From NCBI GenBank assembly GCA_031431125.1, contig JANPCX010000035.1:91100-155099 (forward strand): a stretch of DNA of 64,000 bases, read 5' to 3'. A model generated the notes under the pieces. It searched no databases. It saw only the letters and a program-made list of their open reading frames with translations, and was not told the origin of the DNA. Shown one piece after another: positions 52,666 to 61,350 of this stretch. The stretch's first letter is position 1, and each line of letters starts with the position of its first letter. Origin of the DNA: JANPCX01 sp031431125 (lineage in GTDB: Bacteria; Pseudomonadota; Gammaproteobacteria; Burkholderiales; Burkholderiaceae_C). The position numbers and the translations under genes are program-made.

Positions 52666-54195
52666 ATGACAGCATTCACCCACCACAGGCAAGACATGGC
52701 CGGCCTGCTGGCTGGCTTGGGCCTGACCCTGCCTGATGCGCCCGCACACCAGATTGACACCTTGGACGTGCACACGCCGATTGATGGCAGCTTGCTGGCA
52801 CGCTGGCCTGTGAGTTCGCAGGACCAGGTCAAAGCAGCCACCGAGCAAGCGCATCAGGCCTTTCTGGTGTGGCGCTTGTGCCCCGCCCCCCAGCGTGGCC
52901 AGGTGGTGCGTTTGTTTGGCGACAAAGTGCGTGAGCACAAAGCTGTACTCGGGCGCATCGTGTCGCTGGAGACCGGCAAGATCCTCTCCGAAGGCCTGGG
53001 TGAAGTGCAAGAGGTGGTGGATATTTGCGAGTTCGCTGTCGGCCTGTCGCGCCAACTGCAAGGGCTGACACTGCCCAGCGAACGCGCCCAACACAAGCTG
53101 CTCGAAACCTGGCACCCCCTGGGTGTGGTGGGCATCATCAGCGCCTTCAACTTTCCGATGGCCGTGTGGGCGTGGAATGCCAGCTTGGCCTTGGTCTGCG
53201 GCAACACGCTGGTGTGGAAGCCCTCCGAAAAAACGCCGCTGTCCGCCTGGGCCTTGCACCACCTGATGGCGCAGGCACTGGTGGACTGTGGCCACACCAC
53301 AGCAGGTGTCTCCAGCGTGGTGTGGGGCGGCCGGGAACAAGGCGTGGCACTGGTGCAAGCCAGCGAGGTGAAGCTCGTCAGCGCCACCGGCTCCACCGCC
53401 ATGGGCCGCGCCGTGGCCCAGGCCTGCGCACCGAGTTTCAAACGTACCCTGCTGGAACTGGGCGGCAACAACGCGGCCATCGTGTGCCCATCGGCGGATC
53501 TCGACCTGGTGGTGCGCGCTGTTACCTTTTCGGCAGCCGGCACCGCAGGCCAGCGCTGCACCAGCCTGCGCCGCCTCTTCGTGCACCGCTCGCTCTACCG
53601 TCCTTTGATCGATCGTTTGATCACTGTGTTTGCACGCCTGCCGGTGGGCAACCCGCTGGACGACGGTGTGTTGGTGGGGCCGTTGATCGATGCGGCTGCT
53701 TTGGTACGCATGCAAGACAGCCTCGGTCGCGCCCGTGAGGTGGGTGCGGTGGTTCATGGCGGGCAGCGGGCGCAGGTGGGGGTTGAAGGCGGTTGTTATG
53801 TGCAACCCGCACTCGTTGAAATGCCCAACCATTCCGGCCCCATGTGCGAGGAAACCTTCGCGCCCATCCTCTACGCCATGGCCTACGACAATTTCGACGA
53901 GGCCATCGCGCTGAACAATGAAAGTGCCCACGGCCTGTCGTCCGCCGTGTTCACCAACGACCTGCGCGAAGCCGAAACCTTTACCGCCAGCAGCGGCTCA
54001 GACTGCGGCATCGCCAATGTGAACATTGGCACCAGCGGCGCCGAGATTGGCGGCGCCTTTGGCGGCGAAAAAGACACCGGCGGCGGACGCGAGTCGGGCT
54101 CCGACTCGTGGAAGGCTTATATGCGCCGCGCCACCAACACCATCAACTACGGGCGGGATTTGCCGCTGGCTCAGGGGGTGGTGTTCGGGGTTTGA
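52666..54195 (+). CDS. amaB: Aldehyde dehydrogenase, probable L-2-aminoadipate-semialdehyde (piperideine-6-carboxylate) dehydrogenase
   Basis: 509 residues from ATG 52666 with AGGAG upstream. Glu264 (TLLELGGNN) and Cys298 (TAGQRCTS) are the catalytic residues, with ETWHPLGVVGIISAFNFP and GTSGAEIGGAFGGEKDTGGG as the ALDH7-type motifs. In this operon it would oxidise allysine to 2-aminoadipate with NAD. Similarity alone would also allow other semialdehydes. It ends just before the convergent EamA gene. Confidence 0.82.
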   Translation: MTAFTHHRQDMAGLLAGLGLTLPDAPAHQIDTLDVHTPIDGSLLARWPVSSQDQVKAATEQAHQAFLVWRLCPAPQRGQVVRLFGDKVREHKAVLGRIVSLETGKILSEGLGEVQEVVDICEFAVGLSRQLQGLTLPSERAQHKLLETWHPLGVVGIISAFNFPMAVWAWNASLALVCGNTLVWKPSEKTPLSAWALHHLMAQALVDCGHTTAGVSSVVWGGREQGVALVQASEVKLVSATGSTAMGRAVAQACAPSFKRTLLELGGNNAAIVCPSADLDLVVRAVTFSAAGTAGQRCTSLRRLFVHRSLYRPLIDRLITVFARLPVGNPLDDGVLVGPLIDAAALVRMQDSLGRAREVGAVVHGGQRAQVGVEGGCYVQPALVEMPNHSGPMCEETFAPILYAMAYDNFDEAIALNNESAHGLSSAVFTNDLREAETFTASSGSDCGIANVNIGTSGAEIGGAFGGEKDTGGGRESGSDSWKAYMRRATNTINYGRDLPLAQGVVFGV

Positions 54196-54210
54196 AAGCT
54201 CGATGGTGGC

Positions 54211-54438
54211 TCAGTGTGAGTGCAGATGGTGTGCATCTGGCACATGAGGATGTGCATGACGCAGTGGTTCGTGACGATGCCAATGGCTGTGCATGGTGAC
54301 AGGCATTGGGTCGTGGTGATGCAGATGGTGCCCATCTTCATGGCTGTGGGCATGTTCGTGCTCCAGTGCCTCATGGTCATGTTCATGGCCATGCGATTCA
54401 TAGAGGTGCAGCACCACACCGAACAGCATCAACAGGCC
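54211..54438 (-). pseudogene. His-rich tail of the EamA transporter, cut off by an in-frame TGA
   Basis: Directly downstream of the EamA stop (TGA on the minus strand, plus coordinates 54439-54441) the same frame continues through LLMLFGVVLHLYESHGHEHD to about 25 His in the next 65 residues, ending HHLHSH. Relatives of this EamA family carry the same His-rich tail as one protein. It is either a nonsense-truncated end or a read-through product. Confidence 0.65.
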
Positions 54439-55263
54439 TCAAGCGGGCAACAACCAAGTGCTTGAACGTTCGCCCAATCCGAAGGCCCCCAGCGCTCCGA
54501 TGAAGGGGGCAAATGCGAAAACGGAGCCAGTGCGGCCGGCACCAAATGCCCGCTGTGCCAGCAAGTAAAGACGCAGGCTCAGTCCAAAGCCTGTCGCACC
54601 CACAGCAAGCAATGCTGCTGCGGCGGTTAGGTTTGGTATGGATTCACCGAAAAGAATTGCCAAACCCACGGTGGCGCTAGCGCCCAGCGTCGCTTTGACG
54701 AGAACCACTTGCCCAGGATCACGGTCAGCAACACCACGCGACAGCGCGTTGTCGATACCCCACGCCGCAGTAGCCAGTAAAACGGCCAGCAGGCCAGTCA
54801 ACTGTGAAGCGCCTGCTTGCCACTCTTCTGAGACGAGCGCCATTCCGCCCATCAGCAACAACCCCATGGCGGTTGCGATGCGCTTGTCCATGGCTTCACC
54901 GTATAGCCGCCACGCCAACGCGGCGGTGAACAGGGCCTCCAACGTCAGCATGAGTGACGCACTGGAACCACTCGTTCGTTGCAAGCCCCAAACCAAAGCC
55001 ACAGGGCCAAGCACCGCACCAAACCCTGCCATGGCGGCGATGCGAGGCAGGTCGCAGCGCCGCAGGCCAGCTTCTCGCTCGGGAGGATGGCGCATCAAGG
55101 CTGCAACCAGTGCCGCCCCGGCATAGAGCAGGGCTGCCGTGCTGAAGGTCCCCAAACCGTGCCCGACATGCTGTACCAGCGGCGTACTGATTCCAAACAG
55201 TGTGGCTGCCAAAAGAGCGAGCATGCCGCCTTTCAGTGCCGGTGCAGACTTGGGAGCCTTCAT
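54439..55263 (-). CDS. EamA/DMT-family transporter, truncated by a premature stop
   Basis: 274 residues, two EamA repeats of hydrophobic helices (LLAATLFGISTPLVQH first; GVADRDPGQVVLVKATLGAS between repeats). The open frame stops at TGA within the tenth helix, after LGERSSTWLLPA, and the missing half helix plus a His-rich tail continue in frame. The family exports small metabolites; a His-rich tail suggests metal sensing or transport. It sits next to nickel/urease-related genes. Whether the truncated form folds is uncertain. Confidence 0.72.
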   Translation of the reverse strand: MKAPKSAPALKGGMLALLAATLFGISTPLVQHVGHGLGTFSTAALLYAGAALVAALMRHPPEREAGLRRCDLPRIAAMAGFGAVLGPVALVWGLQRTSGSSASLMLTLEALFTAALAWRLYGEAMDKRIATAMGLLLMGGMALVSEEWQAGASQLTGLLAVLLATAAWGIDNALSRGVADRDPGQVVLVKATLGASATVGLAILFGESIPNLTAAAALLAVGATGFGLSLRLYLLAQRAFGAGRTGSVFAFAPFIGALGAFGLGERSSTWLLPA

Positions 55264-55267
55264 TTAC

Positions 55268-55618
55268 TTACTCACCCGTGAAATTGGCTGCAATGAAGTT
55301 GCCGTTCAGTGCGTAGAAAAAATACAGCGTTTTCTTGTTGGCATCTACCGCTTGGGGATTGATGAATGTCAACTTCCATTCCTTCTTGTTTTTGCCTTCT
55401 ACGACCAGGGCTTTGTCGAGGGACGCCGATTTCCACGATGTTTCAAGTTTTGTTTTGGCAACCAATTCGTCGATTTGTTTTTTGGCGCAGGCCACCACCA
55501 CAGATTCCTTGGCTGGCGTGTTGCCGTGGAAGTGGCAACTTCCTGCGCCACCTGCCGATGCGGCGGGAGAGAAAAACAGTGTGGCCAACAAAGCGGCGAT
55601 AGAAAAAAAGTTCTTCAT
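55268..55618 (-). CDS. DUF6488-like periplasmic protein
   Basis: 116 residues with a signal peptide (IAALLATLFFSPAASAGG). After GSCHFHGNTP with two His and a Cys, the mature protein has LETSWKSASLDKALV and ends LYFFYALNGNFIAANFTG, which resembles the DUF6488 family from memory. It ends five bases before the EamA start is reached on this strand and follows HupE, so the genes probably form one leftward transcript. A metal-binding role is possible. Confidence 0.6.
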   Translation of the reverse strand: MKNFFSIAALLATLFFSPAASAGGAGSCHFHGNTPAKESVVVACAKKQIDELVAKTKLETSWKSASLDKALVVEGKNKKEWKLTFINPQAVDANKKTLYFFYALNGNFIAANFTGE

Positions 55619-55658
55619 GGTGATTTCCTCAGAAGTAAAAAGTTTGGATTGAAACGCA

Positions 55659-56444
55659 TCAAAGTTGGTTGCGGCTCGGGTCTAGCGTCTTGTCGATGTC
55701 CATGTCCTCATGGATGTGTCGGTGCTCTTCAACGGGGAAGCGGAAGCTGTCCGGGTGGGCGTCGTGTTGATAACCGTGCAGCTGTGTGAAGAGCAAATAG
55801 ACGCCTGCGTAAACCAGGCCCAAGTTGGCGGCAACACTGAACCGCTTGAACGAGGGGCGATGCCGCCACATCGAGAGCAAGCCCACCATCACTGTGAGCG
55901 CCGCAATTTGGCCGATTTCCACGCCCACGTTGAAGCTCAAAATGCGCAACAACATAGCAGTGTTGTCGTCACCCAGCGGCAACTGTTGCAGGCGAGTGGA
56001 CAGGCCGAAGCCGTGCAGCAAGCCAAAACCGAAGACAGCAGCCAAGAGGTTGGGTGACTTCATGTCGAAGACACGCTGAAACCCACCGTTGTTGTCGAAG
56101 CCTTTGTAAATCACGCTGATGGCGATGATGGCGTCTACCAAATAGTAGTTCCAGGTGATCTTGTAGTAAGTTGCGAAGATCAGCGTGATGCAATGCCCCA
56201 GCGTGAAGACCGTGACGAACTTCGCCACGTCCTTGAACGTGGTCAAGAAAAACACCACACCGAACAAGAACAACAAGTGGTCGTAGCCGGTGAGCATGTG
56301 GCTGGCACCCAGTCCGATGTACCGGATGTAGCCGCCATCCAGCATGCTTTGCCGGTCTGCCTCGGAAATGCCGTGTGCCATAGCCCACAGTGGCATTGCC
56401 AACAGCAGCAGGGTGAAGAGCCCGTTTGAGAAGAGTTTTTTCAT
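55659..56444 (-). CDS. HupE/UreJ family membrane protein
   Basis: 261 residues from ATG 56444. A signal-like segment (FTLLLLAMPLWAMAHG) precedes MLTGYDHLLFLFGVVFF and FTLGHCITLIFA, the HX5DH-type motif of HupE/UreJ, linked to nickel transport for hydrogenase and urease. Seven or so hydrophobic helices are visible; the C-terminus is His-rich (EEHRHIHEDMDID). The urease genes within 3-7 kb support a nickel role. Confidence 0.8.
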   Translation of the reverse strand: MKKLFSNGLFTLLLLAMPLWAMAHGISEADRQSMLDGGYIRYIGLGASHMLTGYDHLLFLFGVVFFLTTFKDVAKFVTVFTLGHCITLIFATYYKITWNYYLVDAIIAISVIYKGFDNNGGFQRVFDMKSPNLLAAVFGFGLLHGFGLSTRLQQLPLGDDNTAMLLRILSFNVGVEIGQIAALTVMVGLLSMWRHRPSFKRFSVAANLGLVYAGVYLLFTQLHGYQHDAHPDSFRFPVEEHRHIHEDMDIDKTLDPSRNQL

Positions 56445-56533
56445 CAATTCGATCCATCGTAATCGCGCGTGTGCGCATACCCGACTCCAGGGTGGCCCGG
56501 AAAGTCGCTCATTGAAGTTTGGATGGTGAAAGC

Positions 56534-56559
56534 GGCGGCCCGCCCGCATGTGGGCCGCC
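56534..56559. terminator. Perfect 8-bp GC hairpin between HupE and the His-rich gene
   Basis: GGCGGCCC (56534-56541) pairs with GGGCCGCC (56552-56559). T-rich bases follow on the plus strand only weakly, and the genes run leftward, so it could attenuate transcription between the His-rich gene and hupE. Confidence 0.4.
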
Positions 56560-56565
56560 CTTTCT

Positions 56566-56919
56566 TCAGGCGGTTTGCATGGGTGGCCGCAAAGGGCCTT
56601 CCAGGTCGGGAGACGCGCGCCACAAACGGCCCACCTCCGCTGGCGATGCGGAGGGAATGTTGATGAAACACAGCCGCAGCGAGCTCAGCAGCCCGGCAGG
56701 GGTGGCGCCTGAGTCCATGTGCGAATGCGGGGTCTTCTCAGCATCATGGTCTGTGTGCAATGCACCGTCATCATGATGGTGGTGATCCTCACCGTGTCCG
56801 TGTCCGATCAGATGGGCTAGTTCAATACCCTGTCGTGCGAGCGCGGTCGGTACGAGCATGGCCAATGGCTGCCATAACAAGACGGCCAGAAGCAAAAGCG
56901 CATGCAAGCGACGGAACAT
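56566..56919 (-). CDS. Small His-rich periplasmic protein (DUF2946/CzcI-like)
   Basis: 117 residues. The N-terminus is a signal peptide (LHALLLLAVLLWQPLAML); the middle is His/Asp-rich (GHGHGEDHHHHDDGALHTDH), and the end reads DLEGPLRPPM, a pattern seen in DUF2946 or CzcI-like proteins. These are thought to bind or sense metals, but that is from family resemblance only. It is the first gene of the leftward group with hupE. Confidence 0.55.
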   Translation of the reverse strand: MFRRLHALLLLAVLLWQPLAMLVPTALARQGIELAHLIGHGHGEDHHHHDDGALHTDHDAEKTPHSHMDSGATPAGLLSSLRLCFINIPSASPAEVGRLWRASPDLEGPLRPPMQTA

Positions 56920-57009
56920 AAAAAAATTCTAGCAGTCGACGTGGCGCAGTCTGCGATAAACCTGTGCGATTCAAAGTGAAGGAAAACCCCGTGATGTTTG
57001 TCTCGCCGT

Positions 57010-58062
57010 TCACGTCTGCATGTGCGTCGTTGTGTCGCCGGGGTGGAAACGTATGGGAATAGTCCGCGCCCGCAACTGCCCGCATCCCCCGTCCACCTCT
57101 TGCGCGGCAGACTGCCGCAAGGTGGTGAGCACGCCCCGCTTGCGCAGTGATTCCGCCAACTCCAGTGCCAATGACCAGTCGGGCCGCTGGTAGGACAGTT
57201 CGGGCACGGCGTTGTAGGGGATCATGTTCATGATGGCGTACTTGCCTTGGAGCAAACGGGCGATGCCTTCCATTTCTTGTGGCGTGTCGTTGATGCCTTG
57301 GAGCAGTGTCCACTGGTATTGAATCGGGTAGCCCGTGGTGCGGGCATAAACCTCGCCCTGTTCAACCAACTCGGCCACCGACATGTTCGGTGCGCGGGGC
57401 AACAAACGGCGGCGCAAACCATCGTCTGTTGTGTGCAGCGACAGCGCGAGTGCCGGTTTCACGCGGCCCAGCGGCAGGCGCTCAAACACACGCGCATCAC
57501 CCACCGTAGAGAAGACCAAATTTTTGTGACCAATGCCACCGGCTGTGCCGAGCAAGTCAATGGCCTCCAGCACGTTGTCCAGGTTGTGCGCCGGCTCGCC
57601 CATGCCCATGAAGACGACTTTTTTCACTGGCTTGTGGGCCCGCGCCAGCGCCACCTGGGCCACGATTTCGCCGCTGCTGAGTTGGCGCAACAAGCCGTCA
57701 CGGCCCGTCATGCAAAACACGCAGCCCACCGCGCAGCCCACTTGGGTGGACACGCACAGGCCGTCTTTGGGCAAGCGCACGGCCTCCACCGTTTGACCGT
57801 CATTCAACCGCAACAGCAGCCGCGAGGAGCCGTCGGTCGCGGGATGTTCCGACTGCAACTGCAGCAGTTGATTCAACTCAGCCCAAAGCGCGGGCCAGGC
57901 TTGGCGCAAACGCAGCGGCAGAAAGTTCTCTGCTTTTCGGCGGCCACTGTCGTGCGGCAAGGCCTGCGCCCACAAGCGCAACAAACGTTCTTCATGAATC
58001 GGCAGGGCGCCGACCGAGCGCAGCTGCTCGCGAAGTTCGGTGACGGTGGGCGGCACGGTCAT
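57010..58062 (-). CDS. RlmN/Cfr-family radical-SAM RNA methyltransferase
   Basis: 350 residues. Cys motif CAVGCVFCMTG binds the 4Fe-4S cluster; GMGEPAHNLDNV and the C-terminal catalytic Cys in GGCGQLRART are RlmN-like, and the N-terminus resembles RlmN. RlmN methylates A2503 of 23S rRNA and A37 of some tRNAs. This copy sits in the urease group and overlaps ureG by four bases, so it may be a paralogue rather than the housekeeping gene. Confidence 0.82.
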   Translation of the reverse strand: MTVPPTVTELREQLRSVGALPIHEERLLRLWAQALPHDSGRRKAENFLPLRLRQAWPALWAELNQLLQLQSEHPATDGSSRLLLRLNDGQTVEAVRLPKDGLCVSTQVGCAVGCVFCMTGRDGLLRQLSSGEIVAQVALARAHKPVKKVVFMGMGEPAHNLDNVLEAIDLLGTAGGIGHKNLVFSTVGDARVFERLPLGRVKPALALSLHTTDDGLRRRLLPRAPNMSVAELVEQGEVYARTTGYPIQYQWTLLQGINDTPQEMEGIARLLQGKYAIMNMIPYNAVPELSYQRPDWSLALELAESLRKRGVLTTLRQSAAQEVDGGCGQLRARTIPIRFHPGDTTTHMQT

Positions 58063-58736
58063 GCCTTGAGCAAGCCCTTGGTCTCAATGAACTTCACCAC
58101 CGCATCCAAGCCTGTTTTGGTTTTGAGGTTGGTCATCACAAAGGGCTTGAGCCCTTGCGGCCCGGTGCGCATGCGGGTGGTGTCCGCTTGCATCACGTCC
58201 AGGTTGGCACCCACATAAGGCGCCAGGTCGGTTTTGTTGATGATGAAGAGGTCGCTCTTGGTGATGCCGGGCCCGCCTTTGCGCGGAATTTTTTCGCCAG
58301 CGGCGACGTCAATCACGTAAATCGTTAAATCACTCAACTCGGGGCTGAAGGTGGCGGCCAGGTTGTCGCCGCCGCTTTCGATGAAGACGATGTCGGCATT
58401 GGGAAACTTCTCCAGCATGCGGTCCACGGCTTCCAGGTTGATGGAGGCGTCTTCACGAATCGCGGTGTGCGGGCAGCCGCCGGTTTCCACGCCCATGATG
58501 CGCTCGGCATCGAGTGCACCGGCCACGGTGAGCAGGCGCTGGTCTTCCTTGGTGTAGATGTCGTTGGTGACCACTACCAAGTCGTACTGCTCGCGCATGG
58601 CCTTGCACAGCATTTCCACCAAGGTGGTTTTGCCCGAGCCCACCGGGCCGCCGACGCCGACACGCAGCGGCGGCTTTTTTTTGCTGCGGTTTTTGATGTG
58701 GTGCAGGGCGCTGGAGCTGGTGGACGTGGTGTTCAT
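58059..58736 (-). CDS. ureG: Urease accessory GTPase UreG
   Basis: 225 residues. RVGVGGPVGSGKTTLVEML is the P-loop; DEDQRLLT-type switch, CPHTAIRED and VIDVAAGEKIPRKGGPG follow, with NKTDLAPYVGA for guanine. UreG uses GTP to help insert nickel into urease with UreE, UreF and UreH. It overlaps ureF by four bases. The N-terminal 25 residues are basic and variable. Confidence 0.96.
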   Translation of the reverse strand: MNTTSTSSSALHHIKNRSKKKPPLRVGVGGPVGSGKTTLVEMLCKAMREQYDLVVVTNDIYTKEDQRLLTVAGALDAERIMGVETGGCPHTAIREDASINLEAVDRMLEKFPNADIVFIESGGDNLAATFSPELSDLTIYVIDVAAGEKIPRKGGPGITKSDLFIINKTDLAPYVGANLDVMQADTTRMRTGPQGLKPFVMTNLKTKTGLDAVVKFIETKGLLKA

Positions 58737-59506
58737 GATCGGAAAAGCCTGGAGTATTGGGTTTCGTGTTGGGCCGACAAAATTGCCAGCATGGGGCTGT
58801 GGGCCTGGCGCTCATCATCGTGCAAATTCAATGCCTGTTCCACGGCAGCGGGAATCTGTGCACACAGCGCAGCCAACACCCGCTGCCCTGCGCTTTGGCC
58901 CAAGGGCACGGCTTTGAGCGCGGCTTGCACCATGTTCTCGGCCCAACCAAAGGCCAAACTCAGCAGGGCCTCGCGCACCGGCGCGCCGGTCTGCTGCGCC
59001 GCCAATGCAAACGCGATGGGCCAGGTGGGCGACGGCAGCAACTGGGCCAGTTGTTGCACGCGGGGGTCGGGGCCACCGCCGTGGTCGGGCGTCAAGGCTT
59101 GGTTCTTCAACCACTCGGCCAGCGAGCGGCCCATCTGCTGGGTTTGCTGGCGAAACTCGCTGCTTTCGCGTGTGGCCAGCACCCAGTGGTTCAGGGCTTG
59201 CACACGTTCGAGTTCGCCGTCACGCCAAGCGGCAAACGCCTGCGCCACCACGGCCAGCTCGCAGCGCGCCAGGCTGAGTTGCAATTGGTCTTGCAGCCAG
59301 CTGCTGGCCTGCGCTTCCGTGCTGACGCGCCCACTGTCGACTGCCGCTTCCAAACCTTCGGAATAACTGAAACCACCCACCGGCAAGGCCGGCGAGGCCA
59401 GCCACATCAGGTGCAGCAGGGCGTGGGCGCTGAGTGCTGGGTTCGGAGATTCGACTGCTGCGTTGGGGCTGACAGCAGCTTCCAGTTCAGTGGGTGTCGT
59501 GGCCAT
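58733..59506 (-). CDS. ureF: Urease accessory protein UreF
   Basis: 257 residues from ATG 59506, before a variable Ala/Pro-rich N-terminus; the same frame is open further but only through ureE. WLASPALPVGGFSYSEGLE is the UreF hallmark, and ESSEFRQQTQQMGRSL and AFGWAENMVQAALKAVPLGQ are conserved. UreF acts with UreH and UreG as the activation complex. The 20-base overlap with ureE supports co-translation. Confidence 0.95.
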   Translation of the reverse strand: MATTPTELEAAVSPNAAVESPNPALSAHALLHLMWLASPALPVGGFSYSEGLEAAVDSGRVSTEAQASSWLQDQLQLSLARCELAVVAQAFAAWRDGELERVQALNHWVLATRESSEFRQQTQQMGRSLAEWLKNQALTPDHGGGPDPRVQQLAQLLPSPTWPIAFALAAQQTGAPVREALLSLAFGWAENMVQAALKAVPLGQSAGQRVLAALCAQIPAAVEQALNLHDDERQAHSPMLAILSAQHETQYSRLFRS

Positions 59507-60203
59507 GGTCGTGCCCGCAGCCGGGGCCGTGCACATGCGGGGCAGGCGCTGCTTGAATCGGGATGGACAGGGGCTTGCGTGGGCTGACCGCAGCGGGTGC
59601 GGGGTCGGCGTGCGCATGCCCATGGTCATGATCATGGTTGCAGTCTGGGCCATGTACATGAACGTCGGCTGCGGCCACGGGGGTGACGTGGTGTGCATGG
59701 CCATCGTCGTGACCATGCTCACCCTGCCCATGGCCGTGCCCAGCACCGGCCTGCCCATAAGCCCCCGCCTCGGGGTCAAAGGGCTCGGTCACCTCGTGCA
59801 CGTTCAGGTGCATTTGCCGCAGCATGTCGGCCAACACATGGTCGGGCTCCAGCTTCAAGTGGTCAGTCGCCAGTTGCAAAGCCACATGGCGGTTGCCCAG
59901 GTGGTAAGCCGCGCGAGTCAAGTCAAATGCCGAACCGTGGGTGCCGCAGAACGTCACCTTCAGCACCGGCTGCGGTGCCGCCAGCACACGAATCAAGGAA
60001 CCATCTTCTGCCACCAACACATCCCCACCGCGCACCACCGTGCCACGCGGCAAAAACACGCCCAGGGTACGGCCCGATGAATCGGCGGCATCGAAGCGGC
60101 TTTTCTGGCGCACGTCCCAGTCCAGTTCAACATGGGTGGCACGTTTGAGCAACACAGGGGCCAGACCTTGGCCTTGGGGGAGGAGTTTGTTGATGGTGAG
60201 CAT
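59487..60203 (-). CDS. ureE: Urease nickel metallochaperone UreE
   Basis: 238 residues from ATG 60203 (MLTINKLLPQGQG). ELDWDVRQKSRF and the nucleotide-like middle fit UreE, with NRHVALQL and the nickel His in DHVLADMLRQMH. The C-terminus is a long His-rich metal tail with several HVHGP/HDHDHGHAH blocks, ending GCGHDHGHDTH. It delivers nickel to the urease assembly. Confidence 0.94.
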   Translation of the reverse strand: MLTINKLLPQGQGLAPVLLKRATHVELDWDVRQKSRFDAADSSGRTLGVFLPRGTVVRGGDVLVAEDGSLIRVLAAPQPVLKVTFCGTHGSAFDLTRAAYHLGNRHVALQLATDHLKLEPDHVLADMLRQMHLNVHEVTEPFDPEAGAYGQAGAGHGHGQGEHGHDDGHAHHVTPVAAADVHVHGPDCNHDHDHGHAHADPAPAAVSPRKPLSIPIQAAPAPHVHGPGCGHDHGHDTH

Positions 60204-60271
60204 GGGGCAGATGAAAGCGAGAGGCAAAGGCGCAAGCATACCCAGGTGAAGCAGCCCCTGGGTCTGCGAGG

Positions 60272-60922
60272 TCAACGGCTGGGTCGCGAGCCCATGGCGG
60301 TGAGCAAGCCCAAACCAATGAAGGACCCGCCCGCCACACGCCGCCCCCAGCGGGCCTGCCCGCTGCTGCGTGTCAAACGCGGCGCGAGCCAACTGGCGAG
60401 CAGCACATAGGCCAAGTCCGTGCACGCCGCCACCGCCACGAACACGCCGCCAAGCAACAGGCTCTGCAGCAAGTGGTTGCCCTGGGGGCTCATGAATTGC
60501 GGCAAAAACGCGGCGAAGAAGAGGGCGGTTTTGGGGTTGAGCAAGGCCACCACAAAGCCATCACGGAACACCTTGCTCCAGCCCATTGCGGGCACCTGAA
60601 CTGAACTGGCGCTGGGGTCGTCCTGGGCACGCAGCAAACGAATGCCCAGGTAAATGAGATACGCCGCCCCCGCCCACTTCACCACCGTGAAGGCGAGCGA
60701 CGACACCGCGAACAACGCCGCCAACCCGACTGCTGCACCCACTGCATTGCCAAGGTTGCCCAAGGCCACGCCCAGCACCGAAGCGAAGCCCGAGGCGCGG
60801 CCCTGCGACAAGGTGCGCGTGAGGATGTAAACCACGGCCGGACCCGGCGTCAACGCCAGGGCCAGGCTGGCGGCGATGAAGGTGAGGAGCAGGGGGAGTG
60901 GGGGGAGGAGGTCGGTGGGCAT
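60272..60922 (-). CDS. LysE/RhtB-family exporter
   Basis: 216 residues from ATG 60922. TPGPAVVYILTRTLSQGRASG near the N-terminus is the LysE signature; five to six hydrophobic helices follow and GRRVAGGSFIGLGLLTA ends it. It exports amino acids or related metabolites. It sits between ureC and ureE on the urease strand, an unusual place, and 69 bases upstream of ureE. Confidence 0.82.
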   Translation of the reverse strand: MPTDLLPPLPLLLTFIAASLALALTPGPAVVYILTRTLSQGRASGFASVLGVALGNLGNAVGAAVGLAALFAVSSLAFTVVKWAGAAYLIYLGIRLLRAQDDPSASSVQVPAMGWSKVFRDGFVVALLNPKTALFFAAFLPQFMSPQGNHLLQSLLLGGVFVAVAACTDLAYVLLASWLAPRLTRSSGQARWGRRVAGGSFIGLGLLTAMGSRPSR

Positions 60923-61005
60923 GGGGTGCTGGTTGAAGTTCGGGCTTGTGTTGGTGAGGCAAGTTTCGTTCCCGGTACCGCGATGATTGCGAATTTGCAA
61001 TCGCC

Positions 61006-61060
61006 GTGTAGTGTGTGGGTTGTGGGCATTCAGTCTAAATGCATCGCAAATGCACTACAC
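61006..61060. promoter_or_regulatory. Operator-like nested inverted repeats upstream of the toxin-antitoxin pair
   Basis: GTGTAGTG (61006-61013) pairs with CACTACAC (61053-61060), and within it TGCAT (61040-61044) with ATGCA (61050-61054). Autoregulation by the antitoxin is normal for such modules. No sure promoter was identified. Confidence 0.45.
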
Positions 61061-61068
61061 TCACGCGC

Positions 61069-61350
61069 ATGAAAACCTCCACCATCCCCTCCGTCCGCGT
61101 TGAGCCCGACTTGCGTGCCGAGGTGGAGTCCTTGTTGGGCGAGGGCGAAACAGTGTCTGAGTTTGTCGAAGCGTCGGTGCGTGCCGCAGTATCGCGGCGA
61201 CGGTTTCAGGCAGAGTTTGTGGCGCGAGGCTTGCAGTCTTTGGCCGATGCGCGTCAGAACAATGACTATGTGGATGCGGATGTGGTCATGGCCCAATTGC
61301 AGCGCAAGTTGGATGCCGCGCGTGGCCGCAAGCCTGCCAAGCGCCGATGA
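61069..61350 (+). CDS. Ribbon-helix-helix antitoxin of ParD/YlcI type
   Basis: 93 residues from ATG 61069. TIPSVRVEPDLRAEVESLLGEG is a short strand-helix-helix region, and the C-terminus is basic. The four-base ATGA overlap with the downstream toxin gene is the usual pairing. It should bind DNA as a dimer and neutralise the toxin. Confidence 0.75.
   Translation: MKTSTIPSVRVEPDLRAEVESLLGEGETVSEFVEASVRAAVSRRRFQAEFVARGLQSLADARQNNDYVDADVVMAQLQRKLDAARGRKPAKRR

Noticed and set aside
52540..53931. 463-codon minus-strand frame across the aldehyde dehydrogenase
   Set aside because: It is antisense to a gene with a full catalytic set and has no recognisable domain.
54439..54441. Selenocysteine at the EamA TGA
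   Set aside because: No selenocysteine-insertion hairpin was seen after it, and EamA proteins are not known selenoproteins.
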